A stretch of 64,000 nucleotides of DNA from Cladosporium sp. IMV 00045 (GCA_001931905.2 MSJI02000894.1:124001-188000), one strand, 5' to 3'. Counted from the first letter of the stretch, positions 36,117 through 48,226 are shown. Notes: generated from the letters alone by a model not told the origin. Program-made: numbers and translations.

Positions 36117-39100
36117 TCAAGAGTAGTACTCATCCAGCCAAGTCCGCAAATCCCCAATCGTTGGGTAGTCCAGGAAAAGACTACCACTAACACTCACATC
36201 AAGTTCATTCTTTAGCTTCTCTGCGATCACCAATGATATGAGACTGTCGACTCCCAGGTCCGCGAAGTTTGCGCTAGCATCAAGATCGGACACGTCTAAT
36301 GCAGCCTCATCAGCAATCAGACGGAGTGCTTTGCTTGTAACGCTATCCTCGGCCATGACGGAGTCGGCCGGTGAAGGTGCGCTGTCTTTCGCATCCTCCT
36401 CGCCCTTGGTTCGCTGTTCGGAAGGTGCATTTGCGTCGGCCTTCGTGTCAGGCGCCGGGGTGTTCTTGTTCGACAGCTCTTTGTCCTGCTTGTTGCTCGG
36501 CATGGCGTTCTGCGTTGCGCCACTCTTCGTGACGTGCGCCTGTGGCTTGATACTGCTGGCGGTAGGCGGCGAGAAGAACTTGTCCAGCAAGATCCGTGGA
36601 TAACGATGGAATTCAATTCCGCGAACTTGCCCAATGATCATGTCGTCCCGTAAGATGCACACGTCACCAAAGTATGCACTCGCATCCTCGGCTGAAGGAA
36701 TCATCTTGACGTATGACCGATACCTCGCACCGGGAGTCAGGCGTTGGGCGAACCGCATCGACTTCCACCCAGGAGTCACACAAAAGTTTGCGCGTGTGTC
36801 CATTGCGTCTGAGCAATTCATGATGAATCCGGCAAGGTGGGCCACGCTGTCGATGAAGTAAGGTGGCACCATCCAATTGCCACTATCCTTGTCAGTGAGC
36901 TTGACATCAGCAAAACCTTCGAAGTCCTGAATAACCACAGACTGCATGCCGCGGTAGCTGTCTGCGTATTCCACGAGGTTGCTGGCGAAGAGACCATACG
37001 CCATGTTGCGCGAGAAGCGACTGGCTTTGCCGTTCCCGTGCTGACGCCACAAGAGCATCAATGCGCCCAGTCACCAAGTGATCCATGGGAGACCAGGACA
37101 TCTGCCAGTGCGAGGCATTCCCGAAGACGAGCTTCGCAGTTGCAAACTGAGACTCGACGTTACCGTCGTCGTCGACGAGTTCCCAGGTCAGATCTACAAC
37201 ATTCGTGCTGATGTCTGTTGTCGCCGCAGTGACCTGGATGACCTGTGGAGTGTCAGAATTCTTCCTCGCCACGAGGCCTTTCGTGACAGCTAGACTAGCG
37301 ACTTCGATGTCGATCGATTTCGCTTTGGGATGGAAGCGGCGATACAGGTATTCGCCCAGGGTGTAGGCAATATCCGCATGAATTGACTGTGAATGAAGTA
37401 AGCATTCTGAGCGAATGGGCATCGTTTGGCACAACCTACCGATGTAACAACACCGCAGTTGTTCATACGATGTCCGTTGGCCGCTGATAAGAACCCTGGC
37501 TGCATCACGTCGGAGCGCATGCGAAGGGCCGCAGAATTCTCTTGAACGGTGTCTTCAATGATCTCCTGGACGGTAGGCGTTTGAATCGGACTGGTCTTGA
37601 ATTTTCTCGGAGCGTCGGGATTCATGGTCTTGTCCGTGTAGAAGTCATTACCTTTAGTCAGACACCAGTCCCCTGATACTGTAGCCAATGATTCTTTTCA
37701 CTGAAACAGTAGTTGGGCAAGTCGAGCAAACGAAGGTTCGTCTCGAATGGAGTATGGTATGCCGCCCAGTCGATGTCCACTCCAGCCAAATGAAGGGAAG
37801 CAAGAGCATCTGTGATAGTCTTCCAGTTGCTCTCATCTCGGCGCAATGAGGGAAGTGCCAACTTCGTGCTGGGTATAGAGGCCTTGATGAAGTTCGTGCA
37901 AACCGCGTGTGGGCCAAGCTCAAGCCAGACTGTCTCATCATCGATGGCAAGGACGGTCCGAGCTGCTTCCATAGCCGAGAGGAAGTCGACTGTCAACCGT
38001 GTGGCGTCGCGAACGTACTTGGCGTTAATGGACCGAGCATCATAAACCACCTTTCGCAAGAGCGGCGATATGATGGGCATCCTGGGCTCTCTGAAGATGA
38101 CTCCAGCTTTTGCAAGAGCTTCGATATCATCGAGAACCGGGTCTGTCTGCTGCGAGTGAAAGGCGAAAGCCACGGGAAGCTTGAGGCAGCGGTAGGTCTT
38201 GGCTTCAAGCTTCTCCGTAAGCGTGTCTATCTCAACTTTTGGACCACTCAAAACGGTCTCTGATGGTCCGTTGATGCACGCAATGTCAACATGCGTGTCA
38301 TGCAGGTGCTCAGTAATATTGTCGACTGGCGTTCGAACAGCAAGCATGGAGTGGCTTCCTGCCGCACACCGCTTTTCCAGCATCAACGCTCGTGATCCGA
38401 CGAGGAAGATTGCATCGTTTGCGGACAGGACGCCAGCAACGTTCATTGCAGCATACTCTCCTAAGCTGTGCCCGACCACAACTTGTGGTGTCACCCCAAG
38501 CGAAGCCCAGTACGCAGCCAATGCCATCTCAGTACACAACAAAGCCAATTGAGTGACGACTGGTGCGTGAATATGATTCTGTTGTTCCGAACCATTCAGA
38601 GCAGGGATGAAAGACGGGAAGCCTTGGTTTTGCGCGAGCCGGTCAAAGTGTTCGATTTGCTCTCTGAAGACCGGCGCATTGTGATACAGCTCCAGGTTCA
38701 TTGTTCCGTGAGAGGCGCCTTGTCCGGTGAAAGCGAAAGCAATGGGCGGTGAATTGCCCTTGCTCACTGATTTGACAGAGTCTAGGGTTTTGTGCTTCGT
38801 GGTCAGATCTGCCGAAACAGTCTTCACGTCGGTAGCAGTTGCAGCCACTCGGAAGCCATGGTGATAACGACGAGCGGCAGTGGTGTATGATAGATCGGCC
38901 AGGTTGGTGTTTTTGTGTTCTTCCAGATGAGCCACCAAGCGCTCGATATTCCCAGTAAGAGAATCCCTCGTCTTTGCCGAGACCAAGACAACATGCGACC
39001 CCCGCGGATCAGGATCCGGGCTCTGCTGAACCGGACTTTCTTCCAGAATCATGGTCGTGTTGCCACCAGCAGCGCCAAAGCTGTTCACGACAGCAATTCG

Positions 39101-41604
39101 CTTTCTATCAATAGCTGGCAGCCACGGCACCAGGTCCAATGGAATGTGAACATTCCGCTTTTCGAGATCGCCAGGAAAGCGAGGGTTGATATCAGTCTTG
39201 ATACCGACGTGTCGTGGTATGACATTCTTCTGTAGCATGAGCAAAACCTTCAGCAGTGACGTAGAGCCAGCGACAGACCCGCCATGTCCGACGTTAGCTT
39301 TGACAGCACCAAGATGCAAAGGCTGACCTTTCCCGCGGCGTTTTTTCGCGGGAGCATACACATCGAGTACACCAGACATCTCTTCGAAGTCGCCGGCTTG
39401 CGTCCCGGTGCCGTGCAGCTCGACGTAGGATACGTGCAAGGGATCCACTGCTGCTTCGCGAAGCAGCGACTTTGCGAGATTGGACTGATGACCAGCGTGA
39501 GGATGTGTGATTGACACGGCATTGGCGGAATGATTTGTGCCGGCGCTCAGGATGGTTGCGAGCACGCGGTCATTGTCCGCTTCCGCATCCTGAAGCCTTT
39601 TGATGACCAGTGATACGATTCCGTCGGCGCGGCAATAGCCATCTGCTGTAGCATCCCAGGTCTTGCAAGCATGGTGCCCCTTGGTGAGGAAGTGGCCGTT
39701 GCAAAGCCCAGCGAAACCGTCCGGATTTGTCAAGATGTTCATGCCACCTGTCACTGCGGTATCGACCTTTCCTTGCCATAGCTCTTGACACGCCACCTGT
39801 GTTGGAGAGTCAGCTACCGAGTGTTCAAAAAAATGCACTTGAGACTTACCTCCACTGCTGAAAGACCAGAGGAGCAGGCAGTATCGATACTATAGCTAGG
39901 GCCGGCAAACTTGAAAAAGTAGTTGATGCGTCCTGGACCAAATGCCCGACAACCGCCTGGGATGTAATATGTGCTGACCGACTGGCCTTGGTTGACTTCG
40001 CGATAATCATCTGCAGCCTGGCCGTAGTATGTTCCAATTCTGTCAAGCCATGTCGATGGGGTACGGTTGCCAAGGTAGCCGGACTGCTCGAGTGCTTCAT
40101 AAGCGGTGACCAGAGCTAGACGCATTTGGGGGTCGACAGTCTGGGCTTCGCGTGGGGACATGTTGAAGAACGGGGCGTCAAACATGCCCGGCTCGTCAAT
40201 GAAGCATCCGTACTTTGTGGCACTTTTGTTAAGCTCTGATCCGTCCGGGTCGAAGTGTGTGGAAAGATCAAATCGGTCTTCAGGGATCTCTCTCGAAACA
40301 TCCAGTCCTTGCTCCAAAATCTCCCAGAATCTGTCGGTGTTGGTGGCTCCGCCTGGTAGCCGGCATGACATGCCGACTATCGCAAGCTTCGATTGTGACA
40401 CATGACGGGGATTTTCGAGTCCAGTGGCATCTTGCGAGAGCCATGATGAAATATCCTTATCGAGAATTGTGCGGCTCGCGGAGTCCTCTCTGAGCGCTGA
40501 CTTCAGCTCACGAAGAGGCAGTGAACTACCAAGTGAGGATACTTCAATATCAGAGATCTCTACACCCTTGGTCCACTCGATGTATCCCCTTACAACCTCA
40601 TCCCAGCATATGGTTTGTGTGAGGAGCTCAAGGATGACCGCATAGTATAGATCAGACGCCGTGTGGGCCTCAAATGGCTGGCCACTGCTGGTGGAGAAGA
40701 TCGGAATCGATACCTTCGAATGGTTGTTCACGGAGTGTAAAGAAGGCTGATTGATGATCTCATCCGCATCTGGTTTACCATAGACATGGGATGCATGGCA
40801 AAGTCCGCCGTAGACTGGCAATGCGATGGATTGCGACTCTCGGAAGTATTGCGACCTGCTGAACAGGGCCTTCAATCTCTGCGGTGGGCCGCTTATAGTG
40901 ACTGAGTTTCGACTGGAGGCGCTGAGGAAAACCTTGCTTGTGTCAGGGACGGTGTCAGCCGGTTGAAGGAAATCGAGTTGTGCTTGGACCGCATTTGGCT
41001 CAACATTATTGATGACCCAAGCCCATGAATCTGCGCCTTCTGAGAAGTCTGCGCTCTCAATGCTTTCCGAAATGTTCTGGACATGAATGCCCATGCGGAA
41101 AGCAAGGCGTACGGCGTCGGCACCGGCAAGCGGTAGATCCGCTGGAGATGACGACAGTGAAACGGCCGTAGCAGTGAGCAGGCCTACACCCAGAGCTGCC
41201 AAACACCTTGCGCGGGCGTCATCCCAATCTTCTGGGTGTTCTTCGGTGTAGCTAATGAAGTGTCAGTGATACTCTCGGAGTTCGTGGCAAGGTTGATGGG
41301 GTCAATACCCAATAAAGCTCGACAGTTGGACGGCGACCAACAACACGCCATCCACAGCGCCGCAAAACGGCCCTGTCCGGAGACCGACGTCTTCGCTCCA
41401 CGCTGTTATGTCGCGAAATTTGGAGAAATTGGACCTCAAGTGGCTGGGAAGCTGCGACACTTCTTCATCGATCGCAGTCGTTGCCTTGTCCAAGAATTGA
41501 GCTAGGAGAGCATGGCGTCTGTCTTTGCTGCCGCGGCGAACGTGGCGAAACAGGTCTTGCAGATCGCCTTGGGGAAACTCGTTCGAGAAATATACGAGGG
41601 CCAT
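36117..41604 (-). pseudogene. Non-reducing polyketide synthase, SAT-KS-AT-PT-ACP, with two frameshifts
   Basis: Atrochrysone-carboxylic-acid-synthase-like PKS (ACAS/MdpG/ClaG group by domain order and neighbours). ATG 41604. Introns 41308-41252, 39849-39797 and 37439-37387; exons total 5325 nt, or 1774 residues. SAT is N-terminal, with Gly at residue 120 where the usual GxCxG has Cys. KS Cys558 is in DTACSSG, just before intron 2. AT Ser1010 is in GHSLGE. PT His is in ANGHRMNNCG and Asp in YFIDSVAHL. One ACP has LGVDSL; there is no TE. The frame breaks at the C run 37670-37673 (one base short, within [13 protein letters not shown]) and shifts back at 37035-37037 (one base extra, within GRIDAL). 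As written, translation stops at 37658, after AT and before PT and ACP. Sequencing error in the short runs is possible. Confidence 0.88.
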
Positions 41605-42510
41605 GTTGATGAATATGGTTGTGTCGTCATTGGGGGGTGCCGATGAGTTGGATTTGATCGAGGTAAGTACACAGCAGCTGAATGAACGCAATGCAATGCA
41701 CAGATATTATGATTGGAATGCGAGAGCAAACTCGCTGGACTGGCTGTCACCTTTAAATTGTGAAAAACGCCAAGTATCGGGCTCGGTTGATGAGCAGCGG
41801 TGAAAAATTGCACTGAAGTGATGGCGTTCCGAGTGATACTATGAGCATCGAGATTTGAACGGAGAACAACCCGGCCAGAGTTTGCTGGAGGCGCCTCGCT
41901 CGCCTGTGTTTTGCTATCAGTCTGCTCCTCGTCCATCGACTGAAGCGCCCAATACTTCCCGAGTAAACGCCTCTGACGAGGCGTATCGCAAAGGCGCATA
42001 CTGGGATAAATTCCCGAGCGGACGATGTATATGCTTCGTCGCGACTGGAGTGCACGCTCGGCCTGCAATGCCTCAGTGTTTTGGAACAGCATTCCTTTTG
42101 CCGTGGGCTTACGAATCCTCGAAATGATGTTATGCAGGATCAATGCGAACACGATCCCTCTTGCAAGACTGCGGTTGCTTGCCGTCCATTGGCTAGGTCC
42201 AGCAATCTTCTTGCCGTGTGGCTTCGGTGAAATGTGATCCTTCAAGGTAATGGCCCGAGAAACACGCAATGTCCAGATACGGAGAAACCGATGACCATCG
42301 TCTTCGCTTAAGGTGAGAAGTAAATTGCCATCGCTACAAAAGCGTCGAGCCTAAGCAGCGACCCTCGGAAGCAAAATTCTGGAATGAGAATCAGTGTTTT
42401 GCAATCATCGACCATACTGCACCTCACGACTTCTCTTCTCAAGTCCATTCCCCACTGATACGGCTTTGTCACTGTACCATCGTGCAAAGGTTTTGCACAC
42501 AGCCTACAGA
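41605..42510. promoter_or_regulatory. Divergent PKS / thioesterase promoter with an AflR-type palindrome
   Basis: About 0.9 kb shared upstream region. It contains TCGTCCATCGA at 41929-41939, which fits the AflR consensus TCG-N5-CGA. One such match in 0.9 kb could occur by chance (roughly one in five), but its place between the two core genes and the presence of an AflR-like gene at the right edge support it. Confidence 0.45.
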
Positions 42511-43499
42511 ATGCGCGGCGATCAAGGCGGGTATCGTCAAATAAACAAGTCATTGAACATCTGCGCGTTCGAGGACTATCTTCAGAGCCAGCAGGATAAG
42601 CTTCCCCCTCTCCCCGATGTCGAGCAGATCACGCCCGCCGTGCTGCGAGTGCTGGGCCAAAACCCCGGAAAGGTAGGGGCTTATTGTCATCATGAGTGTG
42701 CTGGTAGTAATCAAAATCATAGTTCACCTTTCAGGGCACGAACGTCTTCGTCGTCGGCACCGGCAAGGAGCGCATCATGATTGATACCGGAGGTGGGCAG
42801 CAGGCTTGGGCTAGCTTGATCGAATCCGTTCTGGCGGAGCGTGGCATCAGCATTGCGCACGTCTTGCTGACGCACTGGCACGGCGACCATACTGGCGGCG
42901 TACCGGATCTCATCCGGCTTTATCCTGAACTGGAAGAGTCAATATACAAAAATTCGCCGGATTATGGCCAGCAAGACATCGCAGACGGACAGATCTGGCA
43001 GGTAGAGGGTTCTACTGTGCGAGCCATCCACGTGCCCGGACATTCTCACGACCACATGTGCTTCGTGCTGGAAGAGGAGTCTGCCATGTTCACAGGGGAC
43101 AACATCCTCGGCACCGGTACAAGCGCAGTCGAGGACCTAGGTACTTTCATGGACAGCCTGCTCAGGATGCAAGACCAGGACTGCCTCGTCGGCCACCCAG
43201 CGCATGGCGTCACCATTGGCAATCTGCCGACGAAGATCAAACAGGAGCTGGGGCAGAAGGCCCGACGCGAGCGTCAAGTGATGAAGGCGTTGGAGGCGGC
43301 CCAAGGGCGTGGCGAGACGGGAAGCGCTGTGCCCGACCTGGTCAATGAGATCTACGGCGATGCACTAGACGGCGAGATTCGATTGATGGCATTAGAACCC
43401 TTCACAGCCGAGATACTGCGCAAACTGGCCGGAGATGGAAAAGTCGGATATCGCGTGGCGAGTGGCAAGCGAAAATGGTTCCTGTTGAAGGGGCGGTGA
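42511..43499 (+). CDS. Metallo-beta-lactamase-type thioesterase for PKS release (MdpF/ACTE-like)
   Basis: Cytosolic hydrolase of 308 residues that, in this family, releases atrochrysone carboxylic acid from the ACP of TE-less non-reducing PKSs. ATG 42511, one intron 42673-42734. The zinc-binding motif THWHGDHTGG starts at residue 100. Other metal-ligand regions are visible in HVPGHSHDHMCF, FTGDNILG and GHPAHG. The length fits the family. It is divergent from the PKS, the usual arrangement in emodin-type clusters. The reading frame is intact although its partner PKS is broken. Confidence 0.92.
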
Positions 43500-44492
43500 T
43501 TGAAGGCACGATGAATGACCGTATAGGCGTGCTTTCCAAGGCGAGTGGTATCAGAAGGCGCGATTGGTATTCAACTTAGCTCATTTAGTGATGGTATCGG
43601 AAGAAATTAAGACGTTCAAGGACTCGCCCTGGCATCTTGACGGATGTTAGTAATGTACATGTAGTTTCTTCACGCGAGGCGACGCCTCCACACAGACGGA
43701 GGCGAACGCGGAGGTTTGCGGAGATCGTCCGAATCGAAAATACGGGAGACTCCGCTAGATGCCGATTGCTGCGTAGGGTCAGGGTTGGGGTAACCTCACC
43801 ATCCGTCCTGTGAGTGGTGAACGCCATCTTTGCAGACACGACATCTACTGAAGTCTTCAGTATCTTTACCGGTATATAGTCAAGCAATTTGGCAGGAAAA
43901 ATCATACGTCAAGTTGCACCCATGATTGCATGTGAACGACAGCATGCTGTCGGCACAGGAATTCAAGACGGTTGTTGAGCCTCAGCCGACATGAGCTCTT
44001 CCCTGACCACAACTTCGCCAATTCGTTTGCTGTCTTATGCTGCAGCACAACACCTTACGTACATGTACAGCTCCCGGTAATATTATGCTCCAGTATGGCA
44101 CACTCTCCCAACCTGTCTTGCAATTTGGCAATTCGCGATGGTTCAATCTCCCCGAGTGCACGGCGCATTGACCCGAGCTCCATCGCGAAATATAACGTTA
44201 CTCGAGCCGAGCGCATCTCAACGACCGACAATCGCCATCAATTGCATCATGTCCCCGAGACTATAGCATGGAATGTCGTCGTCATCTCACGACGGGCCTC
44301 TTTCCTTCGGTGTACGGATGTGTCGGGACAGCTTTCGCAGCTATATTGTAGACATGACAGGAGCCCGCCAGACACTGAGCCCATATATTGCTCAACATTG
44401 CAGGTAAAAAAGGGCTTCTCTCCATTGCGATAGCACTGTTGCAAGACCGCGAGCTCTCTTCTTTACACTACACCAGACCACATCACCACACC
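43500..44492. other. Intergenic region
   Basis: About 1 kb between thioesterase and O-methyltransferase. No gene, repeat or complete AflR-type palindrome seen. Confidence 0.5.
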
Positions 44493-45815
44493 ATGGCACC
44501 GACTTCTGTACCATTCGAGCCGTCTATGAGCGACCTGCAAGCTCAGGTCACCGAGATCCAGACAGCTCTTGACGAATACGGTGCCACCAAGGCTACCGAT
44601 GAGAAGCCGAAGGCTCTCGGTCGAGTCTCCAATCTCGCAGAAAGATTGTCAGGTGCTTCGACATCACCGGGCCTGATGATGTCCAGGATCGTGTTTTGGC
44701 CGCAAGCATGTGCGGTCCTACCCATTGGACTCGGCATGGGCCTTATCGAGAATCTACCAGAGGCAGGCTCTGCGACAACGGCTGAGCTTGCGAAGAAGTG
44801 TAGTTCAGAGGTTGACTTTACTTTCCGCATCGCCCGGGCATTGGCAAGTCTGGACTGGGTGACGGAAGTATCGCAAGGAGAATGGGCGCACAGCTCATTC
44901 AGTCGAACGCTCCTTGATCCGAGCGCAAAAGCGAGTATCGCTCGTAAGTTGCACCTGACCAGTCTCATCATCCGCCGTGGAAACCTATGTCACTAACTTT
45001 GCCTCCAGACATGTTTGACATCGTCGGCCTTACAATGTTTAGGCTCAACGAGTTTCATGAGAAGTACGGATACAAGACTCCGAAGGACATCCTGAACACC
45101 CCGACAGTCTTCGCGAGAGGTGTTCAGGACATGGATTACTTCGAATGGCTCACTCGAATGGCTCACAAGTAACCCTGCTATCTACGCCAACTTCAATAAA
45201 TCCATGGCCTTGCACAGTATGACCGGTGTGAACGGCATTGGTGCCAAATACCGGTGGGATGAGCTCCCCGAAGGCAACGAAGGCATTCGAGTGGTCGATG
45301 TGGGCGGGGGCCGGGGCCACGTCTTGAAAGACCTTCTCGACTTTCACCCCAACTTTGCTGGCCAAGTCTGTTTAGAGGATCTTGCCAACGTTTTGGAGGA
45401 CGATCCCCTGGTCTCGGCGGATGTCTGCAAGATGCAGCCGTACAATTTCCTCAAAGATGACCAGCCAGTCAAGGGCGCTTCGGCGTACTTGTTCCGACAC
45501 TGTCTCTGCGATTGGCCCGACGACACCGTTGTCGATATTCTCCGACGCCAGATTCCTGCCATGCGTGGTCACGACTCGAAGTTGCTGATTGCGGACCTCA
45601 TCCTCCCAGATACCGGCGTGACAAAGCAAGTTGCTCTCCGGGACGTTAATATGATGCAGCTTGCCGGTGTCGAGAGGAGCGAATCACAATGGCACGCGGT
45701 CATGAAGAGCTCTGGCTTCCGCATCGTCGACATGTTCAACAGGCAGGACCAATTCAACAGTGTCATCGAGGCTGTCGTAGACTCTGATCAGTTCCAGAAT
45801 GGTTCTGCTCATTAG
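44493..45815 (+). pseudogene. O-methyltransferase broken by a 13-bp tandem duplication
   Basis: Class I SAM-dependent O-methyltransferase of the fungal AflP/GedA-like type. ATG 44493, intron 44944-45008. Without the lesion the gene would encode about 414 residues. Marks: N-terminal dimerisation-like helices (FRIARALASLDWVTEV), SAM loop VVDVGGGRGHV and LFRHCLCDWPDD before the catalytic-base region. TCGAATGGCTCAC at 45141-45153 is repeated exactly at 45154-45166. The second copy shifts the frame, and translation ends at TAA (45171-45173), before the SAM-binding domain. The downstream frame (SNPAIYANFNKSM to 45815) is otherwise clean, so the event looks recent. In related clusters such an enzyme O-methylates emodin-type anthraquinones; that role is inferred. 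Confidence 0.88.
45141..45166. repeat. 13-bp perfect tandem duplication inside the methyltransferase gene
   Basis: Two adjacent identical copies of TCGAATGGCTCAC. Length 13 is not a multiple of three, so it is the frame-breaking lesion. The size and perfection fit replication slippage or end-joining repair. Confidence 0.97.
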
Positions 45816-46359
45816 AATGGGCATCCTAGCTGCCGTGATCACATAGATCGAAGATGCATCATTGAGCCATAGTAACAATCGAAAGGGTTTTCCTCCGCCT
45901 CAATTTAGCTTCGATCAAACCCCGAAATGTAAGTACTAAATTTTGAGTCAAGCTAGATGTAAGTATGCGAATGCACAGCGTTTATACCATGTCTGAGTGG
46001 ATTGCATGAGAATGGCCGGCCTTAGGAAGCGGATCACTTGCTTGAGTCGACCAAGAAGCCTAGGTTAAGTCACACTTTCTTCGCCGGCTGAGCGACCGAA
46101 GTCCTTACCTCCCTTGCCGCAGATGCTCGTGAAGTAAGTCAATTCTCCAGATTTGAGGTATAAGGGCCCGCACGCATCGCATCGTAGGTAAGTAAAGGTG
46201 ACCAGCTTGTCTCAACCTCCAGAAGCAGTCACGCAAAGAGTCATACGTTCGATGGGGAATCAGTCTACATACCTTGACGCAATAACTTTGAAAGATAATT
46301 CGGATCATAGGCATGCATTGCAAAGCACACCTTCAATTCACTCAATAACGAGAGGCTAT
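45816..46359. other. Convergent intergenic region
   Basis: 3' regions of the methyltransferase and the dehydratase-like gene. No gene recognised. Confidence 0.5.
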
Positions 46360-46952
46360 CTAATCATCCTGATAGAAGATCTTGTCAAAGTCATGCTCCT
46401 TCTATCTAATTCCAGGCAAGAGACCGGCCCATTTCCAAACACCATCAACCTTGCGATAGTGCACGGTGCAATTCCCCGAGGCATGGCCCCGACGCTGAAC
46501 CGCGCTCAGGGTGTCATCGGTGTAACTCTGATGCGCCACACGCATCTGATGGGTGCCAATGATGTGGCTTTCGTCTTGTTGTTCGTAACGAGACGCCCCA
46601 ACAAAGTGCGAGGACTTGACTCGCGGATTTCCCAGGAATCCTAGCGCGGAGACCATCTCGATGAACTCGATCGCCGGAATTGCCTCCCAGTACTTGTTCA
46701 TCAGCTTGCGATAATCGATCTGGATTGCATTACTGATGCCTCCCGAATACTGGACGTCATGCCTCACCTCAAGCGTTGGGGTCGTGTTCCTCAAGAAACG
46801 ATCCCAATCTTTCTCGTCGTAACTTTCCGCCCATTCGAACATGGCGGTTTGACAACCGAAGATGTCTGCAGATCTGCCGTCAGTGTGGTCAAAGAATGGG
46901 ATGTTGGGGGCGTTCAAAGACCTTCAGGTGCTGGTTGGCCTTGGAGTACCAT
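46360..46952 (-). pseudogene. Scytalone-dehydratase-like enzyme (MdpB-like) with a premature C-terminal stop
   Basis: SnoaL-fold dehydratase; in anthraquinone clusters MdpB-type enzymes work with an MdpC-type reductase in deoxygenation (emodin to chrysophanol-type). ATG 46952, three exons: 46952-46922, 46865-46768, 46719 onward. The first donor (GTCTTT) is weak but restores [18 protein letters not shown]. The core has [33 protein letters not shown] and [15 protein letters not shown] at 46404-46402 follows GIR, where relatives have Trp. The frame then stays open for 13 codons of family-like tail (KEHDFDKIFYQDD) to a TAG at 46362-46360. The stop removes a tail that in scytalone dehydratases lies near the active site. 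Loss of function is likely but not certain. Confidence 0.75.
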
Positions 46953-47430
46953 GTTGGGTTGTCGAGTTTATGCTTGGTGGCTAGGATAGAATTATCTCTC
47001 GAGTTTGTTGTCTCGTCTTCAATGTGTTCCTCGAAGCGCTTTTCAATCAAGAGAGTACAGGTGGGATAAGTGGACCGCTGATCGTCGGGCTGAATTATGT
47101 CACCTTCGGGAGACTCACAATTATTCACCGAACACATCGTGCCGGGCGGTATGTTCTACAGTGATCCTTCGATTACATGTAGATTTTCAGACTTCAGCAT
47201 AATACGTCATCTCGATAAGTTAAGGTAGTTTACTCTTTCCGTAGGCTCTGAAACCTCACCCGAGAAGGGTCTCGGTGGGATTGCGCACGAATTGCCCGGG
47301 CTCCAACATCAAAATGTCCCACTATCATTGAGTGACATGTAAACCTTTTTCTGTCAAACTCAAGATCAACCTTGTCGGAGTCTGAACAACGAACATCCAG
47401 ACTTTACATCCTCAGACACTTCGCCCAAAA
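46953..47430. promoter_or_regulatory. Divergent promoter of dehydratase and GST
   Basis: About 480 bases between two divergent starts. No complete TCG-N5-CGA palindrome and no other clear element. Confidence 0.4.
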
Positions 47431-48226
47431 ATGTCGTCCACATCGCCTCAAATCAAGCTTTACACAAACCCTCTCAGCCCGTGTAAGTTATGCTATTGCC
47501 AGAGTGGACTATCAAGATAATAACTGACTTTGACCAGGGTCACATCGCGTTCACATTGCACTCGATGAATTGAAGCTGCCGTACGATCAAGAGGTCGTTG
47601 ATATCAGCGTTCCACGCAACGAAAACTTTCTCAAACTCAACCCGGCCGGCAAGATCCCCGTGCTCTCATACAATGGGCAAATCTTGACGGAGTCCGCGGT
47701 CATCGCAACCTTCCTGGCTGACACTTATTCTTCTGGCCTCTTGCCAGCGTCAACCGACGACAATGGACCGCTTGTCCGCGCTAGGATTGCGTTCTTCGTT
47801 GATGCTTTCCTCAACAAGGTGACTCCCGTCTTTATGAGAGCGCAGAAGTCCCAGCCTGAGGACAGACCAAATGTGCTGGCAGAGTACATCGATACGGTAG
47901 CGTCAGAGCTAGAGCCTCAGCTCACGAACGCTGCGCCATTCTTTGGCGGCAGCAGCTCCATCACGCTGGCTGAGGTAACTATACGACACGATACATATGT
48001 TGCTCATCCAAGATCTAACACTTTGCAGGTCGTGACCGCGCCGTTCGTCATCCGTTCATGCGCTTTGGTGAAATGTAAGATGTTGCCCGAAAGCTTTTCG
48101 GAGCAGTTGGCCATTAAAGCTCCTTGCTTTGACAAATGGACAAAGGATATCGCTAGCCATCCAAGCGTCGCTGGAGGCATTTGGGACGAGGAAAATATCA
48201 TCGCGAACATCAAGAAGAGAATGTAA
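47431..48226 (+). CDS. Glutathione S-transferase-like protein, copy 1 (MdpJ-like)
   Basis: Cytosolic GST of 228 residues. ATG 47431, introns 47483-47537 and 47975-48028. N-terminal thioredoxin-like domain: IKLYTNPLSPWSHRVHIAL, KIPVLSYNG with the cis-Pro, and TESAVIATFLADTY binding the gamma-glutamyl part. The helical C-terminal domain ends in ASHPSVAGGIW. GSTs of this type (MdpJ, GedE) sit in many emodin/geodin clusters and are proposed to act on reactive anthrone or quinone intermediates. A Ser/Pro/Trp replaces the Cys of the CPW motif in copy 2. The frame is intact. Confidence 0.87.

Noticed and set aside
41502..42269. A 255-residue minus-strand frame upstream of the PKS
   Set aside because: Overlaps the PKS start in another frame, lacks family features and lies in the divergent promoter.
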